Shown: positions 30,101-38,586 of the stretch, in pieces
Numbering within the stretch: the first letter of the stretch is position 1
How the letters are laid out: each line of letters starts with the position of its first letter
Source: a virus
IMG/VR virus record: IMGVR_UViG_3300036780_000171
Coordinates: 19,462-83,461 of that record
Direction: 5' to 3' (one strand)
Length of the DNA: 64,000 bases
Notes under the pieces: generated by a model
What the model was told of the DNA's origin: nothing
What the model saw: the letters and a program-made list of their open reading frames with translations, nothing else
Databases searched by the model: none
Made by a program: the position numbers and the translations under genes

Positions 30101-30110
30101 ATAGCGATAT

Positions 30111-30434
30111 ATGGGAAAACTATACTGTATCATATGTGACCGCGAAGATACCGACGAGTCGCCAAAGCTGCTAACTTGCCAAGATTGTTACAATGGCTTC
30201 GGACCTAATGGCATTTATTATACCGAGGAAGAAAAACAACTCCATGCCAAACGTTGGCAAGCCGTTATAGAAATTATCCAAGAGCAGTCATACCAAGGAA
30301 CACAAAATGGCATTGAAGACGGCTTACAGACTGCCATTGACGTAGTAAGTTTTCGCGGCATGAAAAAAGGCCTTGAAGATTTAAAGCAACGCTTGGAAAT
30401 GGTCAAGGTGGAAAAAGATGCTGATAGCGCTTAG
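30111..30434 (+). CDS. Zinc-finger-containing protein, 107 aa
   Basis: N-terminal CIICDRED and CQDCYNGF form a C4 site. The rest is helical (GLQTAIDVVSFRGMKKGLED). Near-leaderless mRNA. Confidence 0.55.
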   Translation: MGKLYCIICDREDTDESPKLLTCQDCYNGFGPNGIYYTEEEKQLHAKRWQAVIEIIQEQSYQGTQNGIEDGLQTAIDVVSFRGMKKGLEDLKQRLEMVKVEKDADSA

Positions 30435-30564
30435 TATTTTGGTTTTAATAATTTTAATAGCTGCCACCAATAGCAGGTTAAATAATCTTGAGGAAAGTCT
30501 GCGTTACCACACCAGCTGTCAAGGCGATAGCTGTATATGTAAGCAGAAAGAAGGTTATGAATAA
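30418..30564 (+). CDS. Small membrane/secreted protein, 48 aa
   Basis: LIALSILVLIILIAATNSRL is a single helix or signal anchor, followed by a Cys-containing tail (CQGDSCICK). Overlaps both neighbours. Confidence 0.5.
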   Translation: MLIALSILVLIILIAATNSRLNNLEESLRYHTSCQGDSCICKQKEGYE

Positions 30565-30829
30565 ACTCGTAAAACCAGTCATTCGCCAGAAGCGCGTTGA
30601 CTTCGCCGTAAAAGCCTTTAAAAAGCTGGTGCAATATCGTACAATACTAAGGAACCATAGCAAGATAGCTAATAGTCCTTTACCAAAACACAAGGATAAA
30701 AAGCACCAACAGCTAGTAGCCGATTGGCTGGTGAACGTACAGAACGCGCAAAATGAGCTTGCCAAAGTCGAAAAGAGACTGAATGCCAATGAGTTCAAAG
30801 AATACGAAAAGCTATGCAGGGGAATATGA
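30557..30829 (+). CDS. Basic helical protein, 90 aa
   Basis: Start ATG 30557 after AGAAAGAAGG. MNKLVKPVIRQKRVDFAVKA, then a coiled coil ending KRLNANEFKEYEKL. Unknown. Confidence 0.5.
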   Translation: MNKLVKPVIRQKRVDFAVKAFKKLVQYRTILRNHSKIANSPLPKHKDKKHQQLVADWLVNVQNAQNELAKVEKRLNANEFKEYEKLCRGI

Positions 30830-31540
30830 ATGAGTTCAGAAGAAAGACAGAGACATAATGCTCGCAGTAGAGTATGGAAGAAAGCTAACCCTGAAAAGGT
30901 TAGGGCTTCTAGTAAGAGATACCGGGAAGCAAATCGTGAGAAAGTTAATGCATGGCATAGACTTTATCTAGAAAAGAATAGAGAAAAAATTAATGCTCGT
31001 CGAAGAATTTGGCATAAGGCTAATCCAGAGAAAGTAAAAGCCTATAAAAAAGCTACTTACGAAAAACATGGAGAGGCATATAGAGCTTATGGTAGAGAAT
31101 ACCATAAAACTAACCGTGAACGTTTGCGTATCTATGAAAATCAATACAGGGCTGCTAATTTAGAAAAAGTTCGACTTGAAGAAAGAACAGCTCAAAAAAA
31201 CAGAAAAGCTAATGATATACAGTTTAAACTAAGTGCAGTGCTTAGAACCCGTCTAGCAGTGGCAGTTAGACAGAACAGAAAAGTTGGTTCAGCTATTAGT
31301 GACTTGGGGTGTAGTATCTTTGAACTAAAAATTTATTTAGAAAAACAGTTCAAAGATGGCATGACTTGGGATAACTATGGCTTATGGCATATTGACCACA
31401 GAAAGCCTTTGGCAAAATTTGACCTTACAAATAGGCAGCAACTATTAGAAGCTGTGCATTATACTAATTTACAGCCACTATGGGCATATGATAACCAGCA
31501 TAAAGGGGCTAAGGTCTATGAGCAATACACCATTCGGTAG
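30830..31540 (+). CDS. HNH homing endonuclease with NPEK repeats
   Basis: 236 aa. An N-terminal set of degenerate repeats around KANPEKVRA / REANREKVN, then the HNH core WHIDHRKPLAKFDLTN and NLQPLWAYDNQHKG. AGGGG ribosome site. Inserted just before the second KGG gene, whose start lies within its last codons. Confidence 0.85.
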   Translation: MSSEERQRHNARSRVWKKANPEKVRASSKRYREANREKVNAWHRLYLEKNREKINARRRIWHKANPEKVKAYKKATYEKHGEAYRAYGREYHKTNRERLRIYENQYRAANLEKVRLEERTAQKNRKANDIQFKLSAVLRTRLAVAVRQNRKVGSAISDLGCSIFELKIYLEKQFKDGMTWDNYGLWHIDHRKPLAKFDLTNRQQLLEAVHYTNLQPLWAYDNQHKGAKVYEQYTIR

Positions 31541-31793
31541 GATCCAGGGTGTGCAGACTATGCGACGTAAATATGGGTCAGATATTTATACTAAGATTGG
31601 CGCAAGAGGCGGCAGAAATAGTTCAAGCCGACCCATGAAAGATGCTACTTATGCTAGTCTGGTTGCCAAAATTGGCTGGGTAAAGCGTAAATATAAAGCC
31701 GGTGATTTGACTGATAAACAATACGAGGAACAGCTTGGCTTGGCACAGCGAAAACTTGCCCGTTATCTCAAGAAAAACATAAAAAATGCATAA
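31518..31793 (+). CDS. KGG-type protein paralogue, 91 aa
   Basis: MRRKYGSDIYTKIGARGGRN matches the KGG family at 28520-28735; the C-terminus is a charged helix (KRKYKAGDLTDKQYEEQLG). Start ATG 31518 overlaps the HNH gene by 23 bp. Confidence 0.6.
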   Translation: MSNTPFGRIQGVQTMRRKYGSDIYTKIGARGGRNSSSRPMKDATYASLVAKIGWVKRKYKAGDLTDKQYEEQLGLAQRKLARYLKKNIKNA

Positions 31794-31796
31794 AAC

Positions 31797-31838
31797 TGTG
31801 GATAATCTCTTGAATTAGTTATCAAGGTGGTGTATTAT
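31797..31838 (+). promoter_or_regulatory. DnaA-box promoter of 31882
   Basis: TGTGGATAA (31797-31805), 4 nt, TTGAAT (31810-31815), 17 nt, TATTAT (31833-31838). A leader of ~37 nt contains GAAAGGCG before the ATG. Confidence 0.75.
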
Positions 31839-31881
31839 TAAAGTACATTAATAAATTATTTCATAGAAAGGCGAAAAAACT

Positions 31882-32091
31882 ATGGAAAAATATAAGATAC
31901 ATGGGGAAACAATATTTATTAAAAGCAATGGTATCATTGGACATTATATGGTAAACGGTAATGAAGTCGACAAGGTGATGACCCACAGTAATGGTGATGA
32001 TTACTTGAGCAAATTTCATACGTTAGGTGAACTTCCACTAAATACAGAAGCCAAACTTCTAAATAAACTTCGAAAAGAAGGTAAGATTTAA
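31882..32091 (+). CDS. Hypothetical protein, 69 aa
   Basis: KYKIHGETIFIKSNGIIGHY; beta-rich start, helical end. Leader and ribosome site (AAAGGCGAAAAAA) closely resemble those of 22271-22480, hinting at shared translational control. Confidence 0.55.
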   Translation: MEKYKIHGETIFIKSNGIIGHYMVNGNEVDKVMTHSNGDDYLSKFHTLGELPLNTEAKLLNKLRKEGKI

Positions 32092-32094
32092 TTC

Positions 32095-32123
32095 TTGATT
32101 TTAATATCACGCTGGTGTATAAT
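32095..32123 (+). promoter_or_regulatory. Leaderless promoter of the Rad52-like gene
   Basis: TTGATT (32095-32100), 17 nt, TATAAT (32118-32123) in CTGGTGTATAAT; 7 nt to ATG 32131. Confidence 0.75.
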
Positions 32124-32130
32124 AAAATAT

Positions 32131-32826
32131 ATGAGTACAGCAACCCAAGACGCATTACTAAAACAACTAAAAAACCCTTTTGACCCAAAATTCGTTAAAT
32201 GGCGTATAGGGTCAACCACCCAAGATAAAACTAAGGGTCAGGCCGTAGCATATATTGATGCCCGTGAAGTCAGAAAGCGGTTTGACGAAGTATGTCGTAT
32301 TGGCGGTTGGCAAGATAGACTTATTCCTTGCACCGATGGCTTTATATGTGAAATATCAGTACTGATTGATGATAAGTGGACTACTAAGACAAATGCTGCG
32401 GGCTACACAAAGGTCGAAGCTGTAAAGGGTGGTGCTTCCGACGCTTTCAAGCGAGCGGCTACAATGTTTGGCGTGGGCGTTTATCTCTATTATCTACCGA
32501 AAATTTGGTTGCCCATTAAGCAAGCCGGTAAATCGTATGTGCTTGCGGAAATACCAGAACTACCCGATTGGGCGCTACCTGGCAAAGTCGAAAATTGGGA
32601 AGATATTGCCGAAATGGAAACCGATTTGAGTTCCGGCGAAGATGATATTGACGTTGATACTATCGTGTCAGTAGTCGACACGCTGCGGGCAGCGCAAACC
32701 AAAACAGAACTGGCAGAGCTTATCAAAAACCTATCGCCAGATGATAGGCTTATTTATGCTAACCAAATAGAAGTTAAGCGCAAGGAGTTAGAACACAATG
32801 CAAAGATTAACTCCGATAACAATTAA
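32131..32826 (+). CDS. Rad52/Rad22-type single-strand annealing protein
   Basis: 231 aa. YIDAREVRKRFDEVCRIGGW, GGASDAFKRAATMFGVGVYL and YYLPKIW are Rad52-family signatures. The C-terminus is acidic, as in SSB-interacting tails. Works with the YqaJ exonuclease whose start overlaps its end, giving a phage recombination pair like Red. Confidence 0.88.
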   Translation: MSTATQDALLKQLKNPFDPKFVKWRIGSTTQDKTKGQAVAYIDAREVRKRFDEVCRIGGWQDRLIPCTDGFICEISVLIDDKWTTKTNAAGYTKVEAVKGGASDAFKRAATMFGVGVYLYYLPKIWLPIKQAGKSYVLAEIPELPDWALPGKVENWEDIAEMETDLSSGEDDIDVDTIVSVVDTLRAAQTKTELAELIKNLSPDDRLIYANQIEVKRKELEHNAKINSDNN

Positions 32827-33637
32827 TGCTCCCCAACGTAGTCCTGAATGGTATGCGGCTCGTCTAGGTTGTGTCACTGCTTCCGAAGTTTTCAAAGTAA
32901 TGGCTTACTATTCCGTTACCGATGCCATGATAAAACAAGCCACTGAAATTTATGTAGAGCATGGCATTGACGAAGAGTATATCTTAGAAGTTAGCGAGAA
33001 GTGGCCATGGAAATTTGTGACAGATGTTGGCATTGAGTTGCAGGAAACGAGCGCCCGGCTGACCTACCGACAAGACCTAGTAGCCGAACGCATTACCAAA
33101 ATGCGGGGTGATGACGATAGATATATTACGCAAGATATGAAACGGGGCATCATTAATGAAATTGCTGCCAAGTCAATTTATGCCGACCAAACCGGCAACA
33201 TTATAAAAGACGCACTATTTATGACGCATCCGCATCTCATGCTTGGCGCTTCGCCTGATGGCCTGGTAATTGATACAGTTACGGGCGAACTTGGCAATGC
33301 CGAAATAAAGTGTTTAAAGTCACGAAACCACTTGTATAAAGTCATTGATATGGACGAGGTGCCAGCAGATTATATTGACCAAATCCAGTTACAAATGTTT
33401 ATTGATGGCCGCGATTGGTGCGACTTTATCGCCTACGATAAGCGAGTCCTAGAAGATTTGCAGCTATTTATTAAACGAGTATCTTATGACAAGTTCTATG
33501 TTGAGCATGTAATGCTACCCGCAATTCTAAAATTCCTTGATGAGTGCGACCGTGATGAACGCCGTTTCTATGCTATTGCGAAAGCAAAGCGAGAAAAACT
33601 ACAAGCTGAAATTGCAGCTAGATTGGTAACGGCATGA
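32798..33637 (+). CDS. YqaJ-family recombination exonuclease
   Basis: 279 aa. RSPEWYAARLGCVTASE at the N-terminus, ASPDGLVIDTVTGELGNAEI with K (D..E-x-K core) in the middle, and YIDQIQLQMFIDGRDWCDF. A lambda-exonuclease-type 5'-3' nuclease that generates ssDNA for the annealing protein. Confidence 0.88.
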   Translation: MQRLTPITINAPQRSPEWYAARLGCVTASEVFKVMAYYSVTDAMIKQATEIYVEHGIDEEYILEVSEKWPWKFVTDVGIELQETSARLTYRQDLVAERITKMRGDDDRYITQDMKRGIINEIAAKSIYADQTGNIIKDALFMTHPHLMLGASPDGLVIDTVTGELGNAEIKCLKSRNHLYKVIDMDEVPADYIDQIQLQMFIDGRDWCDFIAYDKRVLEDLQLFIKRVSYDKFYVEHVMLPAILKFLDECDRDERRFYAIAKAKREKLQAEIAARLVTA

Positions 33638-34002
33638 GTGACAAAGAGCTATTTGAAAAGATTGGTGCGCTTGATAAGTTTATAGCTTACTGTGAGAATA
33701 CTAGCCCTGACGATTGGGCAACTGACGTAGTCCGAACCGTTGACGGTCGTAATTGCTTGCTCGGCCATTTTATAAATTATATCTATGGCGAAGACTATGA
33801 AGGCAATATTATGCCAGCCTGGGATATATTTGAGGAAATGTGGGCTACACAGTTTATGTTTTATCCTGTCAATGACGGTCAGAGTAACAAGTATCAGCAA
33901 CCAACTGCCAAAGAACGAGTTATCGCATATCTAAAAGACCTATGGCTTGCCATCGAGAAACCGACGTGGGCATTAATGGACGAATATCATGGCACGAACT
34001 AA
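33634..34002 (+). CDS. Hypothetical protein, 122 aa
   Basis: ALDKFIAYCENTSPDDWATD, NCLLGHFINYIYG; resembles a family of short bacterial and phage proteins containing CLLGH. No role known. ATGA overlap with the exonuclease gene. Confidence 0.55.
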   Translation: MSDKELFEKIGALDKFIAYCENTSPDDWATDVVRTVDGRNCLLGHFINYIYGEDYEGNIMPAWDIFEEMWATQFMFYPVNDGQSNKYQQPTAKERVIAYLKDLWLAIEKPTWALMDEYHGTN

Positions 34003-34489
34003 ATACTTAAAAAATACTAGGTTACAGCAAACGCTCGACAACTATGCCAAAGACTTAAACGAGCTGGTAACAATTAAACCTATTAGCTTTGATATCCCAA
34101 CAGTAGCAACAATGGTTAGACAAACCCCACAACGTAAATGGAATGCAGCTCAGGCGATAGTAAATGCAACCATTGAGAAAAAGCAGTGCGAAAGCCACGT
34201 AAAAAGACTTAGAGCCATGAAAATGCTTGAAGCTTCACATCATACTAAAAAAGGTAGATTAAGTAATGCTGATGACCGTAAGGCATTTGTAGACGCTGAC
34301 GAGAAGGTAATAGCGGCAGAGATTGACTTAATAAATGCTGATGCAACATTAACTGCTGCTCGAATGGGGTATGACTGCTTGACAGATTTATATGAAGCTG
34401 GTAAAAAAATAATGAATTGGCTCATTGAAGAAGATAAGGCTACCCGTGATTATAACCGCTTTGTCGACGAAGGAAAAAGACATGCCTAA
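33989..34489 (+). CDS. Hypothetical coiled-coil protein, 166 aa
   Basis: Ala-rich helices (WNAAQAIVNATIEKKQCESH, INADATLTAARMGYDCL). Overlaps the preceding gene by 14 bp. Unknown. Confidence 0.5.
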   Translation: MARTKYLKNTRLQQTLDNYAKDLNELVTIKPISFDIPTVATMVRQTPQRKWNAAQAIVNATIEKKQCESHVKRLRAMKMLEASHHTKKGRLSNADDRKAFVDADEKVIAAEIDLINADATLTAARMGYDCLTDLYEAGKKIMNWLIEEDKATRDYNRFVDEGKRHA

Positions 34490-34949
34490 AGGTATTTATA
34501 CTAGAACAAAGCAAGCTCGTATGAATATGAGCCAAGTACAACGTGGTCGCATACCTTGGAACAAAGGAAAGAAAATTACCAAAACACTTGGTAAAAATAA
34601 TGGTAACTGGAAAGGAGATAGCGTTGGATATCAAGGTGTACATGGTTGGATTCGGCGTACGCTTGGTACACCAGAACTGTGCGAAAATTGTGGCACTAAC
34701 CGAAAAACAAGATACGAATGGGCTAACCTAAGTGGTGACTATAAGCGCGATATATCTGACTGGGCAAGACTATGTGTAGTTTGTCATAGATTAATAGATG
34801 GTAATTATACTTGGAATAATAGAAAGTTGTTTGATAGAAACTGTCTAAATTGTACTACAGCTTTTCGACCATCTAGTGCTATCCGTAAATTTTGCTCGCA
34901 ATCTTGTGCTGGTAAATATAGTTGGGCTATTAGAAAGGGCACAACTTGA
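34482..34949 (+). CDS. HNH homing endonuclease
   Basis: 155 aa from MPKGIYTRTKQA. NGNWKGD (NUMOD-type), CENCG, YEWANLSGDYKRDISDWARL then CVVCH (HNH), and a C-terminal finger FDRNCLNCT..FCSQSCAGK. Start sits in a GAAGGAAAAA context overlapping the preceding gene. Confidence 0.82.
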   Translation: MPKGIYTRTKQARMNMSQVQRGRIPWNKGKKITKTLGKNNGNWKGDSVGYQGVHGWIRRTLGTPELCENCGTNRKTRYEWANLSGDYKRDISDWARLCVVCHRLIDGNYTWNNRKLFDRNCLNCTTAFRPSSAIRKFCSQSCAGKYSWAIRKGTT

Positions 34950-34974
34950 TTTTATTATCACGGTTGTGTATAAT
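34946..34974 (+). promoter_or_regulatory. Leaderless promoter before 34981
   Basis: TTGATT (34946-34951), 17 nt, TATAAT (34969-34974) in GGTTGTGTATAAT; 6 nt to ATG 34981. Confidence 0.75.
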
Positions 34975-34980
34975 AAGAGC

Positions 34981-35022
34981 ATGAAAAGTAAAACTATGGA
35001 AAAAGTCTTATGGTATTTATAG
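34981..35022 (+). CDS. Leaderless 13-codon upstream frame
   Basis: MKSKTMEKVLWYL then TAG. It starts at the transcript's 5' end and overlaps the start of the next gene by 13 bp, so its translation may deliver ribosomes to that gene. Confidence 0.45.
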   Translation: MKSKTMEKVLWYL

Positions 35023-35321
35023 GCTTTATCTATCTACTTCTCGGTTTTATATTCGGTGCATTTGTCGGCATAATGGCGATGACTGTTTATGGCGATACCA
35101 TTATCAATGACGAGGTCAAAGAAATTCGCGGACAGCGAATAGAAACCGCTAAACTACACTTTGAAACCAAGGTTTTTAAGAAGCTAATAAAAGAAAACCG
35201 CATTATAATGCTGCCCAAAGGCTTGACAAAGCGCCAGTTCTACTTGCTTAGATTAATTGCTCATTCAATATCAAAAATTGATAACGAAATTGCCCAGGTG
35301 ATAAAAGAGGTCGAGAAATGA
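35010..35321 (+). CDS. Membrane-anchored protein, 103 aa
   Basis: GFIYLLLGFIFGAFVGIMAM helix at the N-terminus, then a cytoplasmic basic region (KRQFYLLRLIAHSISK). Start ATG 35010 lies within the upstream frame. Confidence 0.6.
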   Translation: MVFIGFIYLLLGFIFGAFVGIMAMTVYGDTIINDEVKEIRGQRIETAKLHFETKVFKKLIKENRIIMLPKGLTKRQFYLLRLIAHSISKIDNEIAQVIKEVEK

Positions 35322-35440
35322 GAATCTTTATACTTCGCATGATTTGTGATGCAATGGAATGGCTGATGGTTAGATACATGCGATTGGCGGTATGTATCTA
35401 CTCACCAGTAATACAATATAACGAAAGGAGTAAACTTTAA
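35318..35440 (+). CDS. Small hypothetical protein, 40 aa
   Basis: ATGA overlap with the preceding gene; MRIFILRMICDAMEWLMVRY, weakly hydrophobic. A weak case as a gene. Confidence 0.35.
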   Translation: MRIFILRMICDAMEWLMVRYMRLAVCIYSPVIQYNERSKL

Positions 35441-35496
35441 ACTGGTGCTGTAGAGGCAGATTAATTTTACCATAAAGTAATAAGGAAGAAAATACA

Positions 35497-36099
35497 ATGA
35501 GTGTATCTCTTACAAAAGGCGAAAGCGTAACTCTGAGCAAAGCAGCTTCCGATGCTGGTTCTACCGCACCACTTACCAAAGTGATTGCGGGTGCTGGCTG
35601 GGATGGCACAAGCAGTGACCCGATTGACCTCGACCTGATGGCCGTGCTAATCGGTGACGACGGCAAGGCTTTGCCCGACGCTAATAATAATGGTAGTAAT
35701 GCCGATGAAGCCCTGTTGTTTTTTAACAACAAGACTCTGCCAGGTTTGGCTCACAGTGGTGACAACCTGACCGGCGAGGGCGAAGGTGATGACGAGCAAA
35801 TCGTTATTACACTTGCCGATGTTGCTGCCACCGTCAAAGAAATCGCTATTGTGGTCGCAAGCTACAGCGGTGAAAGCTTTGACAAGGTTGCAAACGCAAG
35901 TGTCCGTCTCGTGAACGAAGCCGACCAGAAAGAACTCGCCAAGTACGAGCTGACTTCTGGCGCGGAGTTTGCAGGCAAGCACGGTGTTGAGCTTGGTCGC
36001 CTGACTCGCAATGGTTCTGAATGGGAATTCAAAGCCACTGGTGCAGTCGTTGAAGGTGCTGATTTCGACGCAGTTGTCAAGACTCTTGGCATTAGCTAG
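35497..36099 (+). CDS. terD: TerD-family stress protein 1
   Basis: 200 aa. Begins VSLTKGESVTLSK and has the family's AGAGWDG, DLDLMAVLIGDDG, HSGDNLTGEGEGDDEQI and KYELT. TerD proteins bind Ca2+ through acidic clusters and belong to tellurite, phage and envelope-stress systems. Followed by a second TerD, TerC, a K+ channel and a vWA protein. Confidence 0.92.
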   Translation: MSVSLTKGESVTLSKAASDAGSTAPLTKVIAGAGWDGTSSDPIDLDLMAVLIGDDGKALPDANNNGSNADEALLFFNNKTLPGLAHSGDNLTGEGEGDDEQIVITLADVAATVKEIAIVVASYSGESFDKVANASVRLVNEADQKELAKYELTSGAEFAGKHGVELGRLTRNGSEWEFKATGAVVEGADFDAVVKTLGIS

Positions 36100-36157
36100 A
36101 GCCAATCGGGGAGTTTCGACTCCCCACCAATTTCATAAACATAATGAGGTAAAACAT

Positions 36158-36742
36158 ATGTCAGATACGGTAAAGCTAGTAAAAGGGCAAAACGTAGAAT
36201 TGAGCAAGGTTGCTCCGGGCATGACCAAGGCCATTGTTGGCTTGGGTTGGGATGAATTGCAAGGTTCAGAAACGGCCGACCTTGACGCGATGGCCTTTCT
36301 TTTGAAGACCGATGGCAAGGTTCGTAGTGACAAAGATTTTGTCTACTACAATAACCTCGATGGTGCTGCTCCTGCGGTTAAACACAGTGGCGACGACTTG
36401 ACGGGCGGAAGTAGCGAGCATGGCGACGATGAGCAAATTCAAGTCGACCTATCAGCTATTCCAAGTGATGTTGAAAGCATCAAGTTTTTGGTTGACATTT
36501 ACCAAGCTGCCGAAAAAGGTCAGAATTTTGGTCAAGTAAAGAATGCCTATGTTCGGTTAGTCGATGCAGCAACAAATCAGGAAGTAGTACGCTACGACCT
36601 GACGGAAGACTATAGCGGCAACACCGATGTCATGGTTGCCGAACTCTATCGCCACGATGGCACATGGAAATTTAAGGCCATAGGCGAAGGCTCGACTAAA
36701 GGCTCTAGCCAAATTGCGAAAGACCTTGGTGTTAACACATAG
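36158..36742 (+). CDS. terD: TerD-family stress protein 2
   Basis: 194 aa. VKLVKGQNVELSK, GLGWDE, ADLDAMAFLL, HSGDDLTGGSSEHGDDEQI and VRYDLTEDYS. GAGGTAAAAC ribosome site. Diverged from TerD 1, so not a recent duplication. Confidence 0.92.
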   Translation: MSDTVKLVKGQNVELSKVAPGMTKAIVGLGWDELQGSETADLDAMAFLLKTDGKVRSDKDFVYYNNLDGAAPAVKHSGDDLTGGSSEHGDDEQIQVDLSAIPSDVESIKFLVDIYQAAEKGQNFGQVKNAYVRLVDAATNQEVVRYDLTEDYSGNTDVMVAELYRHDGTWKFKAIGEGSTKGSSQIAKDLGVNT

Positions 36743-37169
36743 TGATGTCCTTCCAGTCACATTCACTAAAAAAGTAGATTTTATTTCTAGTGAATGTTGG
36801 CTTTGGAAGGCCGGACTAACAAGTGCCGGCTATGGTAACTTCAGATTCGATAAAATATACTACTTAGCGCATAGATTTTCATACTTAGTATTAGTGGGCA
36901 AGTTAAAACCAGCCGATATTCTCGACCATAAATGCCATAACGAAGATAAGTATTGTAAAGGTGGTAAAAGCTGTCGGCATCGAAGATGTGTAAATCCTAG
37001 TCACTTAGAGATTACTACACAAAGAACCAATGTCTTAAACGGCAAAGGTATAGCAGCAGTCAATAGTAAGAAAATCTATTGTAAAAGAGGTCATTTATTT
37101 GACAATGAGAATACTCGTTATCAAAACGGTAGAAGACATTGTCGCAAATGTAATAAATTAAGGAGTTAA
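36714..37169 (+). CDS. HNH homing endonuclease (start uncertain)
   Basis: SSECWLWKAGLTSAGYGNFR, AHRFSYLV, LDHKCHNEDKYCKGG and HRRCVNPSHLE define an HNH_3 enzyme; a C-terminal zinc finger follows (YCKRGH, HCRKCN). No ATG precedes the conserved part. A TTG at 36714 or 36726, or GTG at 36729, inside the end of terD 2 must serve. Confidence 0.8.
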   Translation: MRKTLVLTHSDVLPVTFTKKVDFISSECWLWKAGLTSAGYGNFRFDKIYYLAHRFSYLVLVGKLKPADILDHKCHNEDKYCKGGKSCRHRRCVNPSHLEITTQRTNVLNGKGIAAVNSKKIYCKRGHLFDNENTRYQNGRRHCRKCNKLRS

Positions 37170-37170
37170 A

Positions 37171-37305
37171 ATGTTAGAACTAATAATAGTGCTTGCAATT
37201 TACAGTATCTTAGTGTTGTTGTTTGTTCCGCTCAAAAAAATTGGTGAATGGCAGAGCAAAGTTCGCGGCTGGGAAAAGAAAGTTAAAGACAAGCTCGACG
37301 AGTAA
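37171..37305 (+). CDS. Small membrane protein in the ter cluster, 44 aa
   Basis: AAGGAGTT ribosome site. One helix (LIIVLAIYSILVLLFVPL) and an amphipathic Lys-rich tail. Unknown. Confidence 0.55.
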   Translation: MLELIIVLAIYSILVLLFVPLKKIGEWQSKVRGWEKKVKDKLDE

Positions 37306-37310
37306 ATAGT

Positions 37311-38324
37311 ATGTTCAAACTATTTCGCATACCCCTACTTGTAAATGGGGTAGCTCTATTAATTTCGTACTTCATATGGGGTTTGCCAGCAGCAATAACC
37401 GTTGCCATTCTAACGGTTTTAGAAATTAGTTTTTCGTTCGATAACGCAGTTGTAAACGCCAAGATACTTGGCCGCATGAATGAGTATTGGCAACGCATTT
37501 TCCTGACCATAGGCGTGCTTATCGCCGTGTTTGGCATGAGATTGCTATTTCCGCTCATTGTCGTGGCTCTGGCAGCCCATATGTCGCCACTAGCCGCTTT
37601 ACACTTGGCGCTACAGCATCCTGACGAATATGCCAAGCATTTAACCTATGCACACCCTGCAATCGCAGCATTTGGCGGTACATTCCTAGCTATGCTATTT
37701 TTGGACTGGCTGCAGGAAGAACGGGAAATACAATGGCTAACACCGATTGAAAATACCTTGTTTAAACTTGGCCGCGTTGAGAATATATCGGTCATTATCA
37801 TGGCCGTGGTTTTGGCTATCATATCGTTTACGCTGGGTCACTCGGTCATGGTGTTAACGTCAGGCATACTTGGCTTGGCAACATACTTGGCTGTCAACAG
37901 CCTAAGCAGTTTCTTTGATAAAGACACTGTTGCCCAAGTCGCCAAGGCAGGACTTGCCACATTCCTATACCTTGAAGTTTTGGATGCCAGTTTTAGCTTT
38001 GATGGCGTGGTTGGCGCATTTGCCGTGACCAGTAATATCTTTTTAATTGCTATTGGTCTTGGCATTGGTGCCGCCTATATTCGAGGTTTGACCGTCTATC
38101 TGGTACGCAAAGGCACGCTAAGCGAATATGTGTACTTAGAACATGGCGCTCATTGGGCGATTGGTATTTTGGCTGCGTTGTTATTACTGACAATTAAATT
38201 CGATATTTCAGATATAATCACCGGCTTAATTGGTGTGGCGTTTATTGGTACCGCGTTTATAAATTCGATAATAGTAAAGAAAAGAGGCGATAATGCGCAA
38301 GTTATATCGGCTACTGAAAGATAG
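37311..38324 (+). CDS. terC: TerC/DUF475 integral membrane protein
   Basis: 337 aa, about nine membrane helices. TVLEISFSFDNAVVNAKIL and VLDASFSFDGVVGAFAVTSN carry the paired acidic motifs of the TerC/DUF475 family, thought to move or sense metal ions. Its partners TerD and vWA lie on either side. Confidence 0.9.
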   Translation: MFKLFRIPLLVNGVALLISYFIWGLPAAITVAILTVLEISFSFDNAVVNAKILGRMNEYWQRIFLTIGVLIAVFGMRLLFPLIVVALAAHMSPLAALHLALQHPDEYAKHLTYAHPAIAAFGGTFLAMLFLDWLQEEREIQWLTPIENTLFKLGRVENISVIIMAVVLAIISFTLGHSVMVLTSGILGLATYLAVNSLSSFFDKDTVAQVAKAGLATFLYLEVLDASFSFDGVVGAFAVTSNIFLIAIGLGIGAAYIRGLTVYLVRKGTLSEYVYLEHGAHWAIGILAALLLLTIKFDISDIITGLIGVAFIGTAFINSIIVKKRGDNAQVISATER

Positions 38325-38586
38325 CCCTGAACTCAAAAAGGATGCAATCTTACAAGAAGATTGCGACAATGGCGACCAAGGTTTTAGTATTCTTACTAAA
38401 GAGTATCTAAAGCATAGCGACCAAGGTGGTCTAAGTTACTCGCGTAAAACCGTCATGAATTCACCCGAATGGTTCGAGGAAGTGTTCGACTTGAGCAAGA
38501 TATTCTATGTTACTAAAAGTGAGCTGGATAAAGTCAAGGAATTACTTAAAAGTCCAAACTTTAACAAGTTTGTCAAGAAAAAATGA
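38293..38586 (+). CDS. Hypothetical protein in the ter cluster, 97 aa
   Basis: Soluble and charged: KLYRLLKDSPELKKDAILQE, MNSPEWFEEVFDLSKIFYVT. Overlaps TerC by 32 bp and the channel gene by 4 bp, so translation is coupled. Unknown. Confidence 0.6.
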   Translation: MRKLYRLLKDSPELKKDAILQEDCDNGDQGFSILTKEYLKHSDQGGLSYSRKTVMNSPEWFEEVFDLSKIFYVTKSELDKVKELLKSPNFNKFVKKK

